A stretch of DNA of 8,767 nt, from the NCBI GenBank assembly GCA_020024075.1, contig JAHHUJ010000079.1, positions 1-8,767 of the forward strand, read 5' to 3'. The notes beneath the pieces were generated by a model. That model saw only the letters and a list, made by a program, of their open reading frames with translations. It did not search any database and was not told the origin of the DNA. Positions 1 to 6,805 of this stretch are shown here, in pieces; the first letter of the stretch is position 1, and each line of letters begins with the position of its first letter. The translations under genes and the position numbers were made by a program. The stretch is from Psychrobacter sp. GTDB taxonomy: Bacteria; Pseudomonadota; Gammaproteobacteria; Pseudomonadales; Moraxellaceae.

Positions 1-1028
1 GTGCAGAACAATACGCACAAGCTTTCAAGCAAACGCAGCAATACTTGTATCAAGGTGATAGTTATCAAATTAACCTTACTCAAAAGTGGCAAGGCACACT
101 TACGACCTCAGCTGACTGTGCTCTATCCGCAGATAACTTTAACCAAAATCCCTCTTTGGTAGATTATCTGCCTGATTTGCATCAAAATACCAAGGCACCA
201 TTTGCTGGCTATTTGGCTCTAACTCATAGCCCAAATCATCAGCTACAACTTAAAAATCATGATGCTTCAAACCATAAAATTAAAAATAGTGACACTGTAA
301 ATAATGACATCGAAAATAATGACATCAAAAATAGTGACATCGCAGCCAACCCCGACTATTCATTCCAACTTGAATTTGAGCTTTTAAGCTGCTCTCCAGA
401 ATTATTTGTGATGTTTGATAAAACCGAAGTCGGTGACTCACAGCCTAGCAAACCGCAAATTACTACCAAGCCAATTAAAGGCACTTTACCGCGAGGTGCT
501 ACTAGAGAACAGGATGAACAACTAAAACAGCAGCTGGCTCAAAGCGAAAAAGACAAAGCTGAAAATGTGATGATTGTTGATTTGTTACGTAATGACTTAG
601 GTAAATATGCAGAAGTGGGCAGTGTTAAAGTACCAAAGTTATTTGCCATTGAGAGCTTTAGTAACGTGCATCATATGGTCAGCACCATTACTGCTGTCAT
701 TAAAAAGGAGCATCACCCACTGACAGTTCTGTTTAATAGTTTGCCTGCAGGTTCTATCACCGGCACCCCAAAAAAAAGAGCGGTTGAAATTATTAGTGAG
801 CTAGAAGTTGCACCGCGAGGAGCCTATTGCGGTACTTTAGGTTTCTTCAACTTCGATGGTACAGGTCAATGGAACGTACTCATTCGTTCGCTGCAAGCAG
901 ACTCAGAGGGTCAAGTCTCACTATGGGCAGGAGGCGGAATCACTGTCGGCTCAAACTGTGATTCTGAATATCAAGAATGCCACGATAAAGTCGGTAATCT
1001 ATTGGCTATCTTAGACCCCAAAGCTTAA
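1..1028 (+). CDS. pabB: Aminodeoxychorismate synthase component I, 3' part (5' end outside window)
   Basis: PabB converts chorismate and ammonia (supplied by the PabA glutaminase) to 4-amino-4-deoxychorismate for folate synthesis in the cytoplasm. The frame is open from base 3, so the gene begins upstream; an in-frame TTG at 45 is not the true start because the family motif around GDSYQINLT is already under way. Chorismate-binding motifs are all present: SPE with its Glu codon at 399-401, PIKGTLPRG with the Lys at 477-479 (PIKGT is typical of PabB, where TrpE has PIAGT), then AENVMIVDLLRNDLG, VHHMVSTITA, GSITGTPKKRAVEII and the C-terminal GGGITVGS. Odd points: SPELF replaces the common SPERF, and an extra Asn/Lys/Asp-rich repeat loop lies between PFAGYL and ELLSCSPE. 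The gene ends in TAA and converges on hisC. Function is confident; only the length is unknown. Confidence 0.93.
   Translation, partial: AEQYAQAFKQTQQYLYQGDSYQINLTQKWQGTLTTSADCALSADNFNQNPSLVDYLPDLHQNTKAPFAGYLALTHSPNHQLQLKNHDASNHKIKNSDTVNNDIENNDIKNSDIAANPDYSFQLEFELLSCSPELFVMFDKTEVGDSQPSKPQITTKPIKGTLPRGATREQDEQLKQQLAQSEKDKAENVMIVDLLRNDLGKYAEVGSVKVPKLFAIESFSNVHHMVSTITAVIKKEHHPLTVLFNSLPAGSITGTPKKRAVEIISELEVAPRGAYCGTLGFFNFDGTGQWNVLIRSLQADSEGQVSLWAGGGITVGSNCDSEYQECHDKVGNLLAILDPKA
252..341 (+). repeat. 15-bp degenerate tandem repeat (six units) inside pabB
   Basis: Six consecutive in-frame 15-bp units encode KNHDA, SNHKI, KNSDT, VNNDI, ENNDI and KNSDI, with consensus xNxDI. The last four are the most alike at the DNA level (aat-a(a/g)t-gac-atc core). 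The block sits in a loop where E. coli PabB has no comparable insert, and adds about 30 residues without breaking the frame. It is not the classical A(D/N)LxX pentapeptide-repeat fold. It is probably a slippage-generated, solvent-exposed loop. Confidence 0.85.
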
Positions 1029-1041
1029 TTACCCGTGGCAT

Positions 1042-1082
1042 AAAAATGCCCCATAAATTGTGTCCAACTTATGGGGTTTACT
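1042..1082. terminator. Bidirectional intrinsic terminator between pabB and hisC
   Basis: CCCCATAA at 1049-1056 pairs perfectly with TTATGGGG at 1069-1076. Inside it TTG/CAA pair further, closing on a TGTC tetraloop after one A/C mismatch. Read on the - strand the hairpin is followed by CA and five T, a reasonable terminator for hisC. On the + strand the downstream T-tract is weaker (TTTA, with a later T run). It lies exactly between the two convergent stop codons. Confidence 0.75.
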
Positions 1083-1123
1083 TCAATTCTGACCTTTTTT
1101 GTTTAATCTTTTTGGCAAAAAAC

Positions 1124-2218
1124 TTAAGCAGTCATTAGCTGTTTTAGCGTATCAATCAAGCGCTGATTTTGTTCGGCTGTGCCCACTGTGATACGCAAGT
1201 AGTCACTGATCCTTGGCTGGTTAAAATAACGAACAATCACCCCTTGCTCACGTAAAGCTTGGGCAATCTCAGCAGCATTACCCTGCTCTGGACGGGCAAA
1301 CACAAAATTCGCTTGTGACGGCAACACGCTAAATCCTAGCTCAGACAGATCACTAATCAACTGCTGACGTAGCTCTATAACCTTACGACAACTCTCTTCA
1401 AAATAGGCTGCATCTTTCACACTAGCCAGCGCCCCAGCTTGGGCCAGACGATCTAGAGGATAGCTATTAAAGCTATTTTTCATTCGGGTTAATGCTTCAA
1501 TTAACGACGGATTACCAAACGCCATACCCACGCGCAGCCCTGCTAGAGAGCGAGACTTAGAGAAAGTCTGAGTGACCAATAAGTTATCATGCTTATCGAT
1601 CAGGCTAATGGCTGATACCTCTGGCTGATCAGCAAAGTCAATATAAGCTTCATCAATTACCACCACAGCATTGGGATGCTCGGTAGCCAGTTTATCAATG
1701 GCTTCTAATGATAATAAGATGCCTGTCGGTGCATTAGGGTTGGCAATAATAATGCCTGAGCAAGGCTGACGGTAATCGTTAGTCTCGATACTAAAGTCTT
1801 CTGTCAAAGGGATGCTCACTAATTCCACACCAAAGGTATCTGCATAGACAGGATAAAAGCTATAGCTGATATCAGGCGATAATAAAGGACGCTCTTTTAA
1901 GAAGAAACTAGCGAACACCAAAGCCAATACTTCATCAGAACCATTGCCCACAAACACTTGATTCACATCTAACTTATAAGCATCAGCTAAAGCCTGTCTT
2001 AAGTCATCAGATTCAGGAGCTGGGTACAGACGTAATTGATCAGCTTGGTTACTCAAAGCCTCTGAAATCGCTGCCGCCACTTTAGGTGAAGGCGGAAAAG
2101 GATTCTCATTGGTGTTCAGCTTACATAAATTATCGTGTTTGGGCTGCTCCCCTGGTACATAAGGGTTTAAGTTACGGGCTTTGTTAGACCACAATCGGGT
2201 ATCTAATTTAAATTCCAT
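1124..2218 (-). CDS. hisC: Histidinol-phosphate aminotransferase
   Basis: HisC is a cytoplasmic PLP enzyme of aminotransferase class I/II that transfers an amino group from glutamate to imidazole acetol-phosphate, giving histidinol phosphate. Visible motifs, counted from the chosen ATG, are NTNENPFPPSP near residue 37, YP near 65, VFVGNGSDEVL near 90, IIANPNAPTG near 160, VIDEAYIDF near 190, the PLP-lysine motif FSKSRSLAGLR with Lys221, and the C-terminal YLRITVGT with the substrate-binding Arg. The predicted protein is 364 residues, normal for the family. I chose ATG at 2218 rather than the in-frame GTG at 2251. The extra MIKTINKVIKT segment is encoded by a duplicated leader and family homology begins only at MEFKLDTRLWS. 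A weak AAAG lies just upstream. It is the last gene of the his series, 194 bp below hisD. Confidence 0.95.
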   Translation of the reverse strand: MEFKLDTRLWSNKARNLNPYVPGEQPKHDNLCKLNTNENPFPPSPKVAAAISEALSNQADQLRLYPAPESDDLRQALADAYKLDVNQVFVGNGSDEVLALVFASFFLKERPLLSPDISYSFYPVYADTFGVELVSIPLTEDFSIETNDYRQPCSGIIIANPNAPTGILLSLEAIDKLATEHPNAVVVIDEAYIDFADQPEVSAISLIDKHDNLLVTQTFSKSRSLAGLRVGMAFGNPSLIEALTRMKNSFNSYPLDRLAQAGALASVKDAAYFEESCRKVIELRQQLISDLSELGFSVLPSQANFVFARPEQGNAAEIAQALREQGVIVRYFNQPRISDYLRITVGTAEQNQRLIDTLKQLMTA

Positions 2219-2253
2219 AGTCTTTATCACTTTATTAATAGTCTTTATCACTT
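2217..2253 (-). repeat. 16-bp direct repeat covering the hisC translation start
   Basis: The + strand 16-mer atagtctttatcactt occurs perfectly at 2217-2232 and 2238-2253 (period 21 bp). Read as hisC mRNA it is AAGUGAUAAAGACUAU. One copy runs into the ATG at 2218; the other ends in AUU instead of AUG. The duplication creates an in-frame GTG that falsely extends the open frame by 11 codons. Confidence 0.85.
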
Positions 2254-2259
2254 ATTATT

Positions 2260-2265
2260 AGTATA
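2260..2265 (-). promoter_or_regulatory. Candidate hisC -10 element
   Basis: TATACT on the - strand lies about 42 bp upstream of the chosen hisC ATG, giving a leader of roughly 35 nt. No good -35 hexamer sits at 16-18 bp, so the call is weak. An alternative is TTGACG at 2357-2362, but it lacks a matching -10. The gap to hisD (2219-2412) also holds two inverted repeats, described in the findings, and no terminator with a T-tract. Confidence 0.25.
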
Positions 2266-2412
2266 AATGTAGGCTAATACAACACCTTATCTTATCACGC
2301 TGCTGTGTAGTAAACGATAACATTCACTGCAAAATAGCGAGGTTATCGTATCTATACGTCAACTGTTGTCGCTTAGATCAAATAGCATTACATAGCAAAC
2401 AATCTACTGACC

Positions 2413-3711
2413 TCAGTGTCCACTGCGATAACGGGCTGAACGCGCGTGTGCTTCTAAATCTTCCTGCATAGCTAGCGTATCAGCCACTTGTGCCAAGGGT
2501 TTAGAGCCTTCTTTTGTACAATAAATTAAAGAAGATTTCTTCTGAAAATCATAGACTCCTAATGGTGAAGAGAATCGAGCTGTACCTGACGTGGGCAACA
2601 CATGGTTAGGCCCAGCACAGTAGTCACCAATGGCCTCTGGTGTGTGACGACCCATGAAGATGGCACCCGCATGGCGAATATCGGCAATAAGCTCATCTGG
2701 ATTATCCAACGACAGCTCTAAATGCTCAGGAGCCACGCGATTAATCACTTGTAATCCCTCAGCACGATCTTTTACTAAAATTAAAGCCCCTCGATTTTGT
2801 AACGATTGACGGGCGATATCTGCTTTTGGCAGCTGTGCTAACGCCTTGTCAATAGCCTGCTCAACCGCTTGTAGCTGCTCTTCGCTGGTGGTGACAAAAA
2901 TAGATTGTGCTACCGTGTCATGCTCAGCTTGGGACAATAAGTCCATTGCCAACCAATCGGCATTATCTCCTTTTTCTCCCTCGGCATAGACCAAGACTTC
3001 AGAGGGCCCAGCAATCATATCAATACCGACTTGACCAAACACCGCTCTTTTTGCCGCGGCCACATACTTGTTGCCCGGGCCTGTAATCTTATCTACTTGC
3101 GGGATGGTATCGGTACCATAAGCCAAAGCAGCCACTGCTTGAGCGCCGCCAATAGTGAATACTTTATCCACGCCTGACAGATAAGCTGCCGCCAACACCA
3201 ATGAGTTAAGCTCACCTTTTGGTGCTGGTACCACCATAATCACTTCAGTAACTCCAGCAACCTTCGCTGGAATAGCGTTCATTAATACTGACGAAGGATA
3301 AGAAGCCAACCCACCAGGAACGTATATACCAACGCGATCTAGAGGCGTTACCTTCTGGCCCAAACGGTTGCCTAAATCATCGGTATATTCCCAAGTTTGT
3401 TGCACTTGACGTTGATGGAAGCTTTTTATGCGCTCTGCCGCCGTATCTAAAGCAGATTTGATAGAGTCTTGTAGCGCATCATAAGCCGCTTTAAGCTCAT
3501 CTTGAGTCAGCATCAAGTCGTGCATAGAGACTGCAGGGTGTGAGTCAAACTTTTGTGTCAGCTCTAAGACCGCTTTATCTCCGGTTTGGCGTACCTGATG
3601 GATAATGGCATCCACAGTCTCTAGCAAACCTTTATCGTTCACAGTTTCAAAAGCAAGCAAATCTGTTAGTTGCTGATCAAATTTAGCGTCGGCACTGGTC
3701 AAAATACGCAT
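2413..3711 (-). CDS. hisD: Histidinol dehydrogenase
   Basis: HisD is a Zn-dependent, NAD-dependent cytoplasmic homodimer that oxidises L-histidinol to L-histidine in two steps. The 432-residue length matches the family. The sequence shows GIYVPGG (129-134), the NAD-binding region around FTIGGAQAVAALAYGT (185-200), ITGPGNKYV, and the GPSEVLV loop. Inferred Zn ligands by alignment from memory are Gln261 and His264 (SQAEHD), Asp363 (GDYC) and His422 (AHARS). The catalytic Glu329-His330 are in APEHLEL. All key residues are intact. ATG at 3711 is supported by GAGGA (3717-3721) five bases upstream. Downstream of it lies hisC; upstream a strong terminator separates it from hisG, so it should have its own promoter within 3722-3930. 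That stretch is very AT-rich and I could not pick a convincing one. Confidence 0.97.
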   Translation of the reverse strand: MRILTSADAKFDQQLTDLLAFETVNDKGLLETVDAIIHQVRQTGDKAVLELTQKFDSHPAVSMHDLMLTQDELKAAYDALQDSIKSALDTAAERIKSFHQRQVQQTWEYTDDLGNRLGQKVTPLDRVGIYVPGGLASYPSSVLMNAIPAKVAGVTEVIMVVPAPKGELNSLVLAAAYLSGVDKVFTIGGAQAVAALAYGTDTIPQVDKITGPGNKYVAAAKRAVFGQVGIDMIAGPSEVLVYAEGEKGDNADWLAMDLLSQAEHDTVAQSIFVTTSEEQLQAVEQAIDKALAQLPKADIARQSLQNRGALILVKDRAEGLQVINRVAPEHLELSLDNPDELIADIRHAGAIFMGRHTPEAIGDYCAGPNHVLPTSGTARFSSPLGVYDFQKKSSLIYCTKEGSKPLAQVADTLAMQEDLEAHARSARYRSGH

Positions 3712-3931
3712 GGATGTCCTCGAGATAATAACGGTTATAAAATATAATATTGAGTGTTATGTCTTATATAAATTAAGTGATTGACTGCACAGCTCGGATA
3801 AAACTTAAAGGTCATATGGCACTAAATGCAAAGGGTATACTATCAGTTTAACATGCAAACCAGCCGATTTTATCAATCGACAAATTAAATATAAGTTATT
3901 TTTATTTTCACTTTTTTATATCACCTTGCAT

Positions 3932-3960
3932 AAAAAAACACCACATAACGTGGTGTTTTT
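3932..3960 (-). terminator. Intrinsic terminator downstream of hisG
   Basis: ACACCAC at 3938-3944 pairs perfectly with GTGGTGT at 3950-3956 around the loop ATAAC. The stem can be lengthened by flanking A/T pairs. On the - strand the hairpin is followed by an uninterrupted run of seven T, ten bases past the hisG stop. Because it also has T on the other side it could act in both directions, but there is no + strand gene here to need it. Confidence 0.85.
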
Positions 3961-3970
3961 GGTACAACAA

Positions 3971-4642
3971 TTACTCGCCCACACTTTGCTTAAAGCTGTC
4001 TAAAATGGGCTGAAGTAAACTGTATTTACGCTTATAGCTTACCTGATTGACAATCAATCGTGATGAGACATCACAAATATGCTCTCGTGGCTCTAAGCCG
4101 TTAGCACGTAACGTATTACCAGTATCTACCACGTCGACAATCATGTCTCCAAGTCCCACTAAAGGAGCCAGCTCCATTGAGCCATACAACTTAATAATAT
4201 CTACTTGCTGACCTTGACTGGCAAAATAAGCACGGGCGACGTTGACATACTTAGTGGCAATACGTAAACGGCGATTAGGCAGCTCTGCCCCTTTGATACC
4301 TGCTGTCATCAGCTTACATTGGGCAATCTTCAGATCAAGAAGCTCATAAACATGCTTCGCCCCATACTCTAACAACACATCCTTACCTGCCACACCGAAA
4401 TCAGCCGCCCCATGCTCAACATAAGTGGGTACATCACTGGCACGTAAAATTAACACGCGTACCTGCTTATTAGAAGTCGGGAAAATCAGTTTGCGTGATT
4501 TATCTGGATCTTCTAAAAGCTCGATACCAGCTGCTTTTAATAAAGGCAGTGTTTCTTTTAGAATGCGCCCTTTAGATAGTGCTAAAGTTAACCCGTTATA
4601 ATCACTATCAGCTTTATTCAGTAATTCATTAGTGTCTGTCAT
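3971..4642 (-). CDS. hisG: ATP phosphoribosyltransferase, short form (HisG-S)
   Basis: HisG catalyses the first, committed step of histidine synthesis: ATP plus PRPP to phosphoribosyl-ATP. At 223 residues it is the short form, lacking the C-terminal ACT-like regulatory domain of the roughly 300-residue long form. Known short forms work as a complex with HisZ, a histidyl-tRNA-synthetase-like regulatory subunit, which is not in this window. Motifs: LTLALSKGRI (18-27), RASDVPTYVEHGAADFGVAGKDVL (67-90), and the PRPP-binding loop DVVDTGNTL (170-178). ATG at 4642 is the only good start; its Shine-Dalgarno is weak. The gene lies 126 bp below murA with no terminator between, so read-through from murA is possible in addition to the local extended -10. 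Confidence 0.96.
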   Translation of the reverse strand: MTDTNELLNKADSDYNGLTLALSKGRILKETLPLLKAAGIELLEDPDKSRKLIFPTSNKQVRVLILRASDVPTYVEHGAADFGVAGKDVLLEYGAKHVYELLDLKIAQCKLMTAGIKGAELPNRRLRIATKYVNVARAYFASQGQQVDIIKLYGSMELAPLVGLGDMIVDVVDTGNTLRANGLEPREHICDVSSRLIVNQVSYKRKYSLLQPILDSFKQSVGE

Positions 4643-4687
4643 AGTAAAGAATGTCTTAGTTTGATAAAAGTGTATTTGGTATCGATT

Positions 4688-4696
4688 ATTGTAGCA
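4688..4696 (-). promoter_or_regulatory. Candidate extended -10 promoter for hisG
   Basis: TGCTACAAT on the - strand fits an extended -10 (TGn plus a 5/6 match to TATAAT), with an expected start near 4681 and a leader of about 39 nt to the hisG ATG. There is no recognisable -35, which extended -10 promoters tolerate. It is the only promoter-like element in the murA-hisG gap. Confidence 0.4.
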
Positions 4697-4768
4697 TTGA
4701 CGGATGCCTATTTATCCCTATCTATTTGGCCATAATAGTCAAGCATTGCTACAGATAGCTGGCCTGTA

Positions 4769-6070
4769 TTAGCCGTTGTTGGCTTCTTCTGACTCAGCAT
4801 TATCTGTGACAGGATTCACTCGCTTGATTTTTACCCCAAGACCACGTAGCTTTTCTTCCACATTTTCATAACCACGGTCAATGTGATAAATGCGATCAAT
4901 CAAAGTCTCACCTTCAGCCGCAGCAGCTGCCATAACCAGTGACATAGAAGCACGCGGATCAGTGGCCATTACAGGAGCGGCATTAAAGGCTTCCACCCCA
5001 CGGACAATGGCGGTGTGCCCATCTACCTGAATGTCTGCACCCATGCGCTTTAATTCAGGCACATGCATATAGCGGTTTTCAAAGATATTTTCACTAATAG
5101 TACTCGTACCCTCTGCCAAGCAGCAAACAGCCATTAATTGCGCTTGCATATCTGTTGGGAAGCCGGGATGAGGCTGAGTGCGAATATCTACAGGCTTAGG
5201 ACGACCAGTCATTTGAACTCGAATCCAGTCGTCACCTGTGGTAACCACAGCGCCCATTTCTTCAAATTTCTGTAACACAGGGATTAACAATGAAGGATCA
5301 GTATTTTTGGCAGTTACATCGCCTTCTGTCATCAAAGCGCCCGCTAAGTAAGACCCCGTCTCGATACGGTCAGCAACCACTGAATACTCACAGCCTTTTA
5401 GACTTTCCACCCCTTCAATGGTCAGCGTTGAAGTGCCAATACCCTCAATTTTAGCGCCCATAGCCACTAGCATATTGGCTAAGTCAACAACCTCTGGCTC
5501 ACGAGCACAGTTCTCTAATACGGTGGTGCCTTTAGCTAAAGTGGCGGCGATAAGGACGTTTTCAGTGCCTCCAACGGTCACCATATCGAAGCTAAAATCA
5601 CAACCAATTAGACGGCCGCCTTCTGGTGCTTTGGCAATGACATAACCATTTTCTACTTTGATATCCGCTCCCATAGCTTCAAAGGCTTTTAAATGCTGGT
5701 CTACAGGACGAGAGCCAATAGCACAGCCGCCGGGTAGCGACACTTCTGCTTCACCAAAACGTGCCAATAATGGACCCAATACCAAAATAGAAGCCCGCAT
5801 GGTCTTCACTAACTCATAGGGCGCAAAGTAGTTTTCGATAGTGCTGGTATCACAAGTAACGACATTACCGTTCTTCTCGATAGTGATACCTAAGCCTTCA
5901 ATTAGCTTGATTAGAGTACGTACATCTTGCAAAGAAGGAACATTATTCAATGTGGTTGGTGTTTCTGCCAGAATCATAGCTGCTAGAAGTGGAAGGGCGG
6001 CGTTTTTTGCCCCTGAAATAGTGACTTCGCCTGCAATGCGACTACGGCCGGTTATTAGAAATTGGTCCAT
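4769..6070 (-). CDS. murA: UDP-N-acetylglucosamine 1-carboxyvinyltransferase
   Basis: MurA transfers enolpyruvate from PEP to UDP-GlcNAc, the first committed step of peptidoglycan synthesis in the cytoplasm, and is the target of fosfomycin. It has the EPSP-synthase fold of two inside-out barrels. Active-site residues visible are Lys22-Asn23 (SGAKNAALP), Cys116 in the loop LPGGCAIGSRPVDQH (fosfomycin-sensitive Cys type, not the Asp variant), Asp307 in PGFPTDMQAQ, and Arg399 in YHIDRGY. Residues 1-417 cover the whole family domain. The last 16 (NPVTDNAESEEANNG region) form a short acidic tail beyond the usual end. ATG at 6070 has AGGA nine bases upstream. It follows ibaG by 121 bp on the same strand, the same neighbour pair as in E. 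coli. Confidence 0.98.
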   Translation of the reverse strand: MDQFLITGRSRIAGEVTISGAKNAALPLLAAMILAETPTTLNNVPSLQDVRTLIKLIEGLGITIEKNGNVVTCDTSTIENYFAPYELVKTMRASILVLGPLLARFGEAEVSLPGGCAIGSRPVDQHLKAFEAMGADIKVENGYVIAKAPEGGRLIGCDFSFDMVTVGGTENVLIAATLAKGTTVLENCAREPEVVDLANMLVAMGAKIEGIGTSTLTIEGVESLKGCEYSVVADRIETGSYLAGALMTEGDVTAKNTDPSLLIPVLQKFEEMGAVVTTGDDWIRVQMTGRPKPVDIRTQPHPGFPTDMQAQLMAVCCLAEGTSTISENIFENRYMHVPELKRMGADIQVDGHTAIVRGVEAFNAAPVMATDPRASMSLVMAAAAAEGETLIDRIYHIDRGYENVEEKLRGLGVKIKRVNPVTDNAESEEANNG

Positions 6071-6152
6071 TGAATACTGTCCTAAACTGAAATACGATTA
6101 AAATTTTATGAGGGCTAAGACGTCACTATTAAGATAACTGTATTGTGGCTAG

Positions 6153-6189
6153 TCTTAGTTGACTGTTCTTAGTTGACTGACTCAGTCAA
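6153..6189. repeat. 14-bp tandem repeat joined to a 17-bp palindrome, ibaG-murA gap
   Basis: TCTTAGTTGACTG occurs at 6153-6165 and again at 6167-6179. The second copy runs into a perfect palindrome, TTGACTGACTCAGTCAA at 6173-6189, which ends two bases beyond the ibaG stop codon. As RNA it could form a 7-bp stem with an ACU loop. No T-tract follows on the - strand, so it is not an intrinsic terminator. Confidence 0.8.
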
Positions 6190-6191
6190 AA

Positions 6192-6446
6192 TTACTGGTT
6201 GGCTTGCATCTTCTCCCACTCTTGCGGGGTCAAAGCCTGAATATTAAGGGCGTGAATATCACCATTGGCAATAATTTCCCCTACCAAAGCATATACCGCT
6301 TGCTGGCGCTGAACCAAACGTTTGCCTTCAAAGCTGGCATCTACCACACGCACATCAAATTTATTGCCTTGGTTGGCAGCTTGAATAAAAGCGTCTGGGT
6401 AATGTGGCTGTAAAAATGCGATTAAATCATCAGCGTTCATGCTCAT
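6192..6446 (-). CDS. ibaG: BolA-family protein IbaG (YrbA)
   Basis: IbaG is a small BolA-like protein of the cytoplasm. The family binds monothiol glutaredoxins through a shared [2Fe-2S] cluster, and E. coli IbaG is linked to acid stress. The 84-residue length is normal. The BolA core is visible: DVRVVDASFEGKRLVQRQQAVY (31-52), where RQQ/VY resembles the KKQQTVY of E. coli IbaG rather than the RHQ of BolA itself. The C-terminal GDIHALNIQALTPQEW (62-77) carries the conserved His65. ATG at 6446 is supported by AGGT seven bases upstream; a second Met two codons in is possible. It precedes murA on the same strand, as in the E. coli mla-ibaG-murA locus, but the mla transport genes are not present upstream here. 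Confidence 0.93.
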   Translation of the reverse strand: MSMNADDLIAFLQPHYPDAFIQAANQGNKFDVRVVDASFEGKRLVQRQQAVYALVGEIIANGDIHALNIQALTPQEWEKMQANQ

Positions 6447-6682
6447 GGAAACTACCTATAATTAGTATTGAAATAAAATAAAAAATGAGAATAATAAAAA
6501 AATCAGTAAAAATAATAAAGGGAAGGACTAGCAAAAAGTACAAGCGCTTTCAGGGATAGTTGATAAGTAACCACCTGCTCTAGATTGTCTATTATCCAAG
6601 CTCTTATTAGCTAAGCCATAGTAGTTTTAGCTGCGCTAATATATTTGAATAATAAGCCCACAAAGCCTATTTTAAGCTTTTG

Positions 6683-6691
6683 ATTATAGCA
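6683..6691 (-). promoter_or_regulatory. Extended -10 promoter for ibaG-murA
   Basis: TGCTATAAT on the - strand is a perfect extended -10 (TGn plus consensus TATAAT), with an expected start near 6676. The hexamer 17 bp upstream (AGGCAA) is not a good -35. This is the best promoter sequence in the window and would drive ibaG and murA, perhaps reading into hisG. Confidence 0.6.
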
Positions 6692-6735
6692 AGTGTAGTG
6701 GATATTTGCCTAATAGATGTTTATTAATATCTTTT

Positions 6736-6753
6736 AGTTCACGCAAAGTTCAC
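6736..6753 (-). promoter_or_regulatory. Candidate activator site: two AGTTCAC repeats, 11-bp period
   Basis: AGTTCAC occurs at 6736-6742 and 6747-6753, read on the - strand as GTGAACT-TTGC-GTGAACT. Two head-to-tail half-sites one helical turn apart are the usual layout for OmpR/PhoB-type response regulators. The pair is centred about 68 bp upstream of the predicted ibaG start, a position seen for upstream activators. The regulator is unknown. Confidence 0.3.
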
Positions 6754-6805
6754 AATCTAAGCTACCCATCTTTTATATTTTTGCATAGCTTACGCAGTAT
6801 ATGGG

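Larger units (their letters stand above)
6447..6805. other. Non-coding 359-bp gap between dolP and ibaG
   Basis: This AT-rich stretch has no gene I can support. It holds the extended -10 at 6683-6691, the AGTTCAC direct repeats at 6736-6753, and a long leader (about 230 nt if transcription starts near 6676) ahead of ibaG. A purine-rich, A-tract segment lies at 6470-6535. The only open frame of note is a 24-codon + strand frame at 6485-6559 encoding a Lys/Arg-rich peptide, with no ribosome site. No clear terminator for dolP was found. Confidence 0.6.

Noticed and set aside
45..47. TTG at 45 as the pabB start
   Set aside because: The frame stays open to the window edge and the visible protein starts inside a conserved PabB segment, so the true start is upstream.
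1..1028. Anthranilate synthase component I (TrpE) for the first gene
   Set aside because: The motif is PIKGT with the PabB-type lysine, not the PIAGT of TrpE.
2219..2251. GTG at 2251 as the hisC start
   Set aside because: The added 11 residues come from a duplicated leader and lie outside family homology; ATG at 2218 fits better.
4733..4768. Possible terminator after murA (GCTA-TCTG-TAGC and distant GGCC pairs)
   Set aside because: Very short stems and no T-tract on the - strand; read-through into hisG seems likelier.
5418..6101. Open frames of 75 and 86 codons on the + strand opposite murA
   Set aside because: Antisense shadows of the murA coding sequence, without ribosome sites or family motifs.
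6204..6413. 69-codon + strand frame opposite ibaG
   Set aside because: Lies wholly antisense to a well-recognised BolA-family gene and has no recognisable features.
6774..6800. Possible terminator after dolP (GCGTA/TATGC hairpin)
   Set aside because: Only five pairs including a G-T wobble, and on the - strand it is followed by A residues, not T.
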